This document shows positions 56,761-64,000 of a stretch of 64,000 nt of DNA, in pieces (positions within the stretch are counted from its first letter, which is position 1; each line of letters opens with the position of its first letter). Source of the DNA: Pseudeuparius sepicola (Eukaryota > Arthropoda > Insecta > Coleoptera > Anthribidae); the NCBI GenBank assembly GCA_963920635.1, contig OY987301.1, positions 54,318,560 through 54,382,559 on the forward strand, written 5' to 3'. The position numbers were made by a program, and so were the translations under genes. The notes under the pieces were generated by a model, which saw only the letters and a list, made by a program, of their open reading frames with translations, was not told the origin of the DNA and searched no databases.

Positions 56761-57383
56761 ACTTTGCCGAATTCACGAAAATGCAATGTATTTAATCCAT
56801 TTCAAGGCTAGATGCCTCAGTCTATCTTCGCACCTCGTGATAAATAAAATTTTTAAAAATAAATTCGTTTTTCGCTCAGCGAAAACTAGCGGTAACTAGC
56901 TTCACTGTTTTTACACGATGGCCGCGAATGTGTAACATTGCTTTGTATTTTTTTTACGGAAATAAGTACAAACAAAACGCTCGTTATTTCACAGCACCCT
57001 TGAAGAGGCGCGATTTTCCAAACATTAGTGACCCCTTGGTTTCCCTCAGCTGATAAATAAAATTGACGTGAATTTAACACGCGGCTCAGATTTGTTCATA
57101 GTTTTTAATATTTTTCAACCCTTAGCCCATGGTGCTCCACCTTTAAACCCCCTCAGGACCGTTGCCCTATCTCTTGTCTTCTTTCTAAAAATTACCTTCC
57201 ACCGTTTTTGTAACGTCGTGGAACTTTCTCAAAGATAATCCTCTATCCTCCCTTTACTTTTTGTAAATATTTGGTGCCGAAATGTTGAACGTTTAACATT
57301 ACTTTTTAATGGAAATATGAACAAATAATTTGTTATTTCACTGCAAACTCGCAGCGGCGATCCCATAAATCCTAGTCCAAAAA
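56761..57383. other. Unassigned DNA left of Polinton 2
   Basis: No coding region was recognised. A 64-codon minus frame (56886-57080) has no known motif. Confidence 0.4.
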
Positions 57384-57970
57384 GTGGTCAACGGGTATGG
57401 GAAGTGTGCAAGAGTTCCGTCGTGCACATTTTACGAAGCACTTCAGACGACAGCTAAACAATATCGGTTAGAATTACAACGAAGTTCATGTTATTATACG
57501 CGTCCACGTTATAGCTGGCCGATGGCCGCTCCGAAAATTCGAGACGAAGACGAAGGCTTGATCACCTTGCAAATCCCATGCGACCCTCGCCTGCGCAATC
57601 CCTTCCCCATTGTCCACTACTGGATGTTGCCGTTTATGGCGACATGTCGCCAAACTGGGAGATTTTTTACTTCATGAAAGCGTGGTGACGAGTTTTCAAA
57701 AGGCCGAAAAAGAGCTATTTTTCGCGACTTATTACCCTTCAGGATATTTTCCACATAATGAATCTTGGGTTATGAAGATTTCCACGCAGGTCGCTTTAGC
57801 AGCCTCCGTGGCGATGTTAGTACAAGCCCCAAAATAGGGGATGTGCCGACTGAAGCTGCAAATGTGCTGTTGGCTCCTGCCTGGACTTCATTTGTTGCTT
57901 CCCAAATCATGCCTATCTTTTGATTTGGTTAATGTTACACAAATTAAAAATGCCCTTGCGGCACCTCGTT
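57384..57970 (+). pseudogene. Unrecognised broken gene, probably Polinton 2
   Basis: Two overlapping frames (57384-57677, 57610-57837) and a third later one share coding-like composition. They include CARVPSCTFYEALQTTA and DEDEGLITLQIPCDPRLRNP. They are likely pieces of one gene with frameshifts, just upstream of the PLA2-like gene on the same strand. It may be a structural gene, but no motif supports naming it. Confidence 0.35.
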
Positions 57971-57996
57971 AGACTCTCGATGTCGGGAACACGAAT

Positions 57997-58401
57997 TTGA
58001 TGTTCGTTTATAAATATGAGCGCGCGTGTGGGAACATATTCATTTCGATGTTACTAGTCACCGGTGAAGGTCTAGTAAACAGTTTAATTAACAAACTACC
58101 CGTTGAATTGCAGATTCCCGACTATCAGTTTTGCGGATCAGGATCAAAATTACGGAAAATAATCGAGAGGGGCGATTCCGGCGTAAATAAACTTGACTCG
58201 GCCTGTAGAAATCACGATTTGGCGTACTCTAAGAATAAATCTCTAGAAGAACGACATAAGGCCGATTGGGAATTGGAAAGTCGCGCCTGGGATAGGGTCA
58301 AATCGAAAGACGCTAAATTTGGAGAGAAGGCCGCCGCTTGGTTCGTCACCACAGACATGAAGACGAAACGGAAGCTGGGCATGGGAGCAAAACAAAAGTG
58401 A
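57997..58401 (+). CDS. Phospholipase A2-like protein of Polinton 2
   Basis: The 134-codon frame ends at TGA 58399-58401; the first ATG may not be the natural start. Residues from about 45 on show the calcium-loop pattern PDYQFCGSGSKL, and the active-site helix LDSACRNHDLAY with the catalytic His-Asp pair. A Lys-rich tail (TDMKTKRKLGMG) follows. This compact PLA2 is the form found in capsid proteins of small DNA viruses and in some Polinton/adintovirus-type elements, where it is thought to act on membranes during entry. No stop or shift interrupts the domain. The calcium loop and His-Asp pair are intact, but it is isolated among broken genes. Confidence 0.75.
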   Translation: MMFVYKYERACGNIFISMLLVTGEGLVNSLINKLPVELQIPDYQFCGSGSKLRKIIERGDSGVNKLDSACRNHDLAYSKNKSLEERHKADWELESRAWDRVKSKDAKFGEKAAAWFVTTDMKTKRKLGMGAKQK

Positions 58402-58455
58402 CCGACATCATTTAGGCGCGATATCGTAAAAAAAGTTGCAAAGTAACTGAAAAGA

Positions 58456-59202
58456 TCATTTGATGAACACCATAATTTCCATGTACTTGTGACGAGTGGT
58501 ACACTTCATTCTGCCAAGCGAATCGAGATAAACTACAGTAAGAGTTAAGATGGCCTTGTACTTTTCCCTGTCTTCCTCGTCGCTTTGTGGGTCATCGTGA
58601 AAAATTAAATTATAAAGCACTTTTGTACCTTTAAAATTATCCTTTCCGTCGACAATAATATCTCCTGTCGTTTTATCAAAATCTATAATTCGTCTAAGAT
58701 ATCCACAATCTCGTTTTTGTGAGAATTATTTTCGGCGTTTTTGGATGCCACTAGCAGTCTCAACCTGTCCACTAATTCGCTTATATCGTCCCAGTACAAG
58801 TACTTTATCGGTTTCTTGTTAAAAAGTCAAATTCATACCGCCACCTCCAATCTATGACGTTGATTTTGAACGTGTACTAGCTTTATTTTCGGGTACGGGT
58901 ATGGCGCTAGGTGTTCTAAAGAAAGGTTTAATAATTTCCATGTACTTGTGACGAGTGGTACCCTTCATTCTGCCAAGCGAATCGAGATGAACTCCAGTAA
59001 GAGTTAAGATAGCCTTGTACTTTTCCCTGTCTTCCTCGTCGCTTTGTGGGTCATCGTGAAAAATTAAATTATAAAGCCCTTTTGTACCTTTAAAATTATC
59101 CTTTCCGTCGACAATAATATCTCCTGTCGTTTTATCAAAATCTATAAGTTTGTTTCCTAGAAACCATTTTGACTGGGAGGCATCATAAAACGACCCATAC
59201 AC
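58456..59202 (-). pseudogene. Polinton 2 conserved hypothetical protein (DUF8207-like) with internal duplication
   Basis: The first part (59202-58852) begins MYGSFYDASQSKWFLGNKL and continues with IDFDKTTGDIIVDG, GLYNLIFHDDPQ and KYMEIIKPFF. Below 58850 the C-terminal element of the family appears (YWDDISELVDRLRLLVAS, then NEIVDIL). It is followed not by a stop but by a second copy of the IDFDKTTGDIIVDG to KYMEI segment (58690-58456). The duplicated 230 bp are almost identical. The same family stands beside the Polinton 1 integrase. Function unknown. Confidence 0.65.
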
Positions 59203-59447
59203 CTTACCTATAAGCTGCGATTTATTATAATATTCTCCGATATAGGGTTAAGCAATCTCCGGGTTTGATTACATATAATCTTGATAAACTTGTGCTGGAT
59301 ATTGTGATGTGTCAACATCATCACCACGCAGCGTCGTCTCGTCATCGGGACGAATGGGATCTTCCCAGTAGGTTTCGTCTCGAAGGAAAGGCGAATGAGA
59401 TTTTTCAATGGTGTCTTTCAACGCGGCGAGTTTTCTGTTTATTCTGT

Positions 59448-59965
59448 CTTAGCCCACATTCCAAAGCCAAACACTCGGCATGTAAGTAAAATTCTAGGAA
59501 ATGCTTGGCAGTGGGGCAATAATCTCGACGCGCTGTTGTAGCCGGGCTCCGCTGGCTCCCGCAGGCCTCGCCGGTTTCTGTAGACTCAGCAGGCCCCTTT
59601 AATGATTTTTACCGCAGGCCCCAGCTAAAGTAAAAGTTACTATTAAAAATAAAATATCTTACCAGGATTCGAACCTTAGCCCACATTCCAAAGCCAAACA
59701 CTCGGCATGTAAGTAAAATTCTAGGAAATGCTTGGCAGTGGGGCAATAATCTCGACGCGCTGTTGTAGCAGGGCTCCGCTGGCTCCCGCAGGCCTCGCCG
59801 GTCTCTGTAGACTCAGCAGGTCCCTTTAACGATGTATACCGCAGGCCCCCGACTAAATTAAAAAATTACTATTAAGAATAAAATACCTTACCCGGATTCG
59901 AACAATAACCATCATTCCAACGCCAAACACCCGACATATACGTAGTATTTCCGCGAATGCATCGC
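59448..59965. repeat. Tandem repeat of about 223 bp with tRNA-like segments
   Basis: 'ttagcccacattccaaagccaaacactcggcatg' to 'aggattcgaacc' is present twice in full (from 59451 and 59674) and a third, diverged, partial copy follows (about 59890-59960). The 'ggattcgaac' motif resembles a tRNA B-box on the minus strand, so the unit may derive from a SINE. The first two copies differ at few positions. Confidence 0.8.
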
Positions 59966-60319
59966 AGCCGGGCGTGGATGACTCACATCCGCTACCCGAA
60001 ACTTGTCGGGACAGGTTGACAATCTAAAAACAATTCTCTCTACATAGGTAAAAATAGAATGTCCAATAAGATACATTTTTTTCACATACTTTTATATACC
60101 GCTATAAATAAGTTCAAAATATATTGTAATTGAACAAAGTTTCAAAAAATAACCATCATTAACAAATAAATTATTACCAAGCAAACTTCAGAATTTTTAA
60201 ATCGCCGTATCCAAAAATTGGGAAATTAGAGTTACTAACTTTTACTATTGCTGGGCAGTGTTTAAGATTTGCTGAGGTTGAGAGAAAAAACAAAAAAAGT
60301 CCGCCAGTTTCATAAACCT

Positions 60320-60955
60320 ATATGCCACGATATTACTCATATGGTGATCTTTTCTGTCAGGGGACATGTCCAAATATGTAAACAAATCCTAAATGCTACC
60401 TACATTCCGAAAAACTTTTGACCGCTATCGGCTAAAGGAATTAATAAATACATGCATGTGTTTCTCATTCATTCCAATGATATTTACACTAAATTAAAAG
60501 TACTTTCTTTTTGCGGGCGCATATCAAAGCCGAGAGCAAGAAAAATAAAAACGTATGACTTTGGCGTGAATACTCTTACCGTTTGTAAAGTATTTGGTTA
60601 GGATGACGAGACCATTAAATAATCATGTATGGGCTAACTATAATATAGACATTCTCAAATAGATACTTGGCTTTGTATACAGATTCAATTAGAAAATAAT
60701 TATAACAAAGTGATGCCAACCCACGGTATTACTCATATCCCGTCGGGTACATGTCCAAATATGTAAACAAATCCGAAATTCAGAAAAACTTTTGATTGCT
60801 ATCGACTAAAGGCAATTAATAAATACATGTTTCTCGTTCATTCTAATAATATTTACACTAAAATAAAAGTAATTTCTGCGGGCGAATATCAAAGCCAAGA
60901 GCAAGAAAAATAACACGTATGACTTTGGTGTGAATACGATCGACGACTTCGAGTT
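60320..60955. repeat. Direct duplication of about 240 bp
   Basis: Positions 60322-60600 and 60718-60945 share 'attactcatat', 'acatgtccaaatatgtaaac', 'aaaaacttttga', 'atatcaaagcc' and 'cgtatgactttgg' in order, with small indels. No coding region is seen. Confidence 0.75.
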
Positions 60956-61795
60956 AAATAATATAGGACAAATAATTAGAATTAATTGCGATCTTTTTTT
61001 TAGTGTGTCGAGAACATGATTTCAACACTTTTTTAAAATTTTCGGCGTAAAATAATGACCTTCAAGGATGTTGAATCATCAGGATTTTTTCCCTGTTGGA
61101 ACGTGCTTTTGAAAATTATACCGTATTTCTCAAAAATGAAAATGCTGATATTACAATATTCAACCGCTTTCTTGAATTTTCTACAAAATCTTTCAGCAAA
61201 AATAACGTAGGAGTAAAGACATAAATAGGGGCGAAAATCCAAAAATAATTGTTACTGACATAACCTAGCTTAAACAAGTGTTCTAAGAAGCCTTTGCAAG
61301 GTGTGTTGATTTACCGCTAAATCAACCTCTGGAGACAAGTTACCAAGTTTGGGAATAGTGAACTGTAGAACAAGTTGACCTGCAAGGTATTCTTTTTGTG
61401 CTCTGTCATACAGACGTGTTTGCTCCTTCTAAAATTGATCACGTGACCTGCTGTTACAGCTCTCCGCAGCTACTGCTATTAGCTTATATAGAGGTTACGA
61501 AAAAGTCATTTGTGTTCTGAGTGCTGCGGACAGAGGTGCTCGCTCTCTCTTGAGTTTATTTTAAAAATAATGTGAACCGTTAACGCTACAACAACAAAAT
61601 TTATACAAAATTTAATACTTTTCTCTTTACGTGTCGGGTGGGTATTGCAAAGACAGGTGGTGGTTGGGTGAATTTCCCGAAAGAGGATGTTTGACGTACA
61701 CCAGAAGACGGACTGAAGGTAGCTAATAAAAATGCCCGTTACCAGAAAGGTGATAGCTAAGGGTCATCATAGCCAATGAGGGCTTTAACCACCCT
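60956..61795. other. Unassigned DNA upstream of PolB 2
   Basis: No coding region was recognised. Sequence around 61440-61560 is less AT-rich and could be a promoter region for the downstream polymerase gene; no defined motif supports this. Confidence 0.35.
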
Positions 61796-64000
61796 TTGTC
61801 GACGCCAAATAGTGCGGATGTTACTGTTGACGAGTTACTTGAACAGGTCGAAAACATTGTGACGTCTGACGAAAAAGTCGATTTTACGGGGACAACTTTG
61901 GAAGTCCAAATTTTTAAAATGCCAAGTGGTTCACGGCGATTAAAAATCTTAAATCTGTCGAAAAACATTATAAGTAAAAAAAGCATCACCCGTATTAATA
62001 ACAATGATAATCTATGTGGAGCCAGAGCTATTACTGTGGTCCTTACCTACAAAAGTGACAATATCTTGGGAATGTGTTTGACGCCTTCTGACAAAAAACA
62101 TCAGATTGGGTAGAGATATACAGAGCCGTTTAGCCGAAAGATTGTATAGGCAACTAGGTGGCTGTTACGACGCAGGTTTTGCCCTGGATGATTTCAACCA
62201 AGTGGAAGAGTTACTTAACGTGCAAATTAAAATTGTCTGCGCTGAGAGTTTCAACGCCGTTATTTATGCCGGCCCGGATCGAGAGACAATATTAGATATA
62301 TTTGTATAAAAATGGTAACCACTAGGACGTGGTAAACAACTTGACGGGTCTGTATGGTAGTCACTTTTATTGCCACAAATGCGACACCTCCTACGAACAT
62401 AAAGATATCCACAGGTGCAAAAAGACCTCTTTGCAACCTGTGTAAAAAAACCGAACACGATGTAGAAACGATAGCGAAGGTTTATTGTGAGCGATGCAAT
62501 AGGTTTTGCTGTATGGAGAATCACAAGGCTGCTTGTGATAAAATTTACAAGTGCACGGAGTGCAATAGACTACGCGAGCGACAAAAAACGCACAACTGTG
62601 GTTTTTGCAACGTACCATGTACATGCAACGGTCTTAGTAATGACATAAATAAGGGGTGCTGTAATCACTTTAAAGATTCTCCAGTTTGCAAAAATCCGTG
62701 CCTCTGCAACGGCCTAGCAACAAAGAAAATACCGAGGTGCACGTACACAGAAAAATACATATGGTTTGATTATGAGGCCATGCAGGATACTGGTATACAC
62801 GTACCCAATTTGGTCGCGGCACAGAACTTCGAAAGTGAAAAATTTATTTTTCATGACAACAAAGAATTCTGCGAATGGTTGGTGTCCGAACAAAACCGTG
62901 GATATACAGCAATAGCCCATAACTCTAAGGAACATGACGCTTACTTTATTTTAAAGTATTGCGTGGAAAACACCATTAAACCTTTTACTATTTGCAACGG
63001 TTCAAAGCTAATGTTGCTAGAAATACCACATATTAAATTGAAAATCATAGATAGTTAAAATTTCGTAGGTGGACCATTGGCCGATTTCCCAAAAACATTC
63101 GGTTTGAATGAGCTGAAAAAGGGGTACTTCCCGCATTTTTTCAATACGCCCGAGAACCAGGCGTACGTGGGCCCTTTACCAGCTGTAGACTTCTACAGTC
63201 CTGACACAATGAAGGGCAAAGCTCGCAAGGAATTTCTACAGTGGCACGAAGATCATAAAAACGACATTTTCGATTTTCAAAAGGAAATTTTGGCCTATTT
63301 TATTATTTTGTACCTCGGACGTTGATATATTGAGAAGAGGCTGCCTTTCGTTCCGAAGGGAGTTTTTTAAAATCGCTAACATGGACCCCTTCCAATACCT
63401 AACAATTGCGAGTGTATGCATGGCAATGTTCAGGTCAATATACTTACCTAAATATGCAATTGCCATTGTACAGACGGATCGTAAAGACACCTACAGCAAG
63501 GCCCGATTATGTGGCTGAACCAGTTTGCTAATGTTCGCCACGCTCTCAACGGGAGTGAGGTGCATATTTTGGGTGCCAAAGTGAATGGTTTTGACTCCAC
63601 TACCAAAACCATCTATCAATATCATGGATGCATTTGGCACGAGTACAGGAATTGTTACGACCCCTCGACAATCAACCAGATCAATCACGAAACTATGGAC
63701 GATCTGTATGAGAAAACATGTCGCAGAAGCCGACAACTTAAAGAAGCCGGCTATAGATTCGAAATTTGGGAACGCGACTGGCTAAAATCTGAAGCTTACA
63801 AAGCCTCGACATACAACTTTGAGGAAGAACCGCTAAAACCTAGGGAAGCTTTCTTCGGTGGACGCACGAATGCAGCCAAGCTTAAGGTAACGGGCAAGAA
63901 AATGAGATACATCGACGTAGTCTCCTTGTACCCAACAGTACAGTTTTATGACCCTTAAAATGGTTATGTTTGAGCGCCAGAAGCTTGAACTATTTAGTGG
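61796..64000 (+). pseudogene. Polinton 2 protein-primed DNA polymerase B, broken and cut by the window edge
   Basis: The N-terminal part (61796-62309) contains NNNDNLCGARAITVVL and LGGCYDAGFALDDF. A Cys-rich stretch (62420-62740) has repeated C-x2-C pairs. The exonuclease follows with YIWFDYEAMQD (Exo I) and TAIAHNSKEHDAYFIL (Exo II) at 62755-62960, then FPKTFGLNELKKGYFPHFF, and VDILRRGCLSFRREFF after another shift. Motif A, YIDVVSLYPTVQF, is at 63905-63945. At least four frameshifts and a single in-frame TAA at 63056-63058 break it. Wording differs strongly from the PolB at 17.9-20 kb (motif A is DVVSLYPTV here, DVNNLYGWA there), so this is a separate polymerase lineage. Confidence 0.85.

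Overview
The window is repeat-rich animal DNA, most probably from an insect (a beetle would fit, but the sequence does not prove it). It is AT-rich, shows eukaryote-type splice signals, and is almost entirely built from transposable elements. No intact host gene is visible. Recognised families are Polinton/Maverick elements (two decayed copies plus a stray gene fragment), two Ty3/gypsy LTR retrotransposons, a Penelope-like element, a Jockey/CR1-type LINE, piggyBac remnants, a Tc1/mariner-type element, TTAA-target MITEs and several unrelated foldback elements.

Layout. 0-3 kb: unassigned DNA with a palindromic TTAA MITE (1041-1377). 3-7.5 kb: a GC-rich block, a decayed minus-strand LINE split by a 689 bp mariner-type element, and a minus-strand gene related to a protein found beside Polinton genes. 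7.5-9.3 kb: a 20 bp minisatellite and a 44-47 bp tandem array rich in nuclear-receptor half-sites. 10261-14839: a young minus-strand Ty3/gypsy element of CsRn1 type with identical 202 bp LTRs, a tRNA-Trp primer site and one pol frameshift. 15.6-20.0 kb: Polinton 1 (packaging ATPase, conserved hypothetical protein and integrase on plus; PolB on minus), all broken. 20-26.4 kb: a foldback element, an unrecognised 156-codon ORF and exon-like pieces. 26599-38258: a Ty3/gypsy element in which a rearranged Penelope-like element replaces protease, reverse transcriptase and RNase H. Its left LTR carries a TTAA MITE, while its right LTR keeps the empty site. 39251-50110: a 10.86 kb palindrome with arms of about 5 kb, inserted into a foldback element. 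50.1-57 kb: further foldbacks, a membrane-anchor fragment and a small MITE. 57.4-64.0 kb: Polinton 2 (phospholipase A2-like protein, partly duplicated conserved protein, divergent PolB), running off the right edge.

The coding pieces belong to mobile elements. Each Polinton would have used protein-primed PolB to copy itself, an integrase to insert, and an FtsK/HerA-type ATPase to package DNA; every such gene here is interrupted. The CsRn1-type element is the only one close to intact. Nested insertions give a relative order: the LTR element at 26.6-38.3 kb precedes the MITE in its LTR, and the foldback at 38.4-50.5 kb precedes the giant palindrome within it. Whether the Penelope-like element entered the LTR element after it had integrated is not shown.
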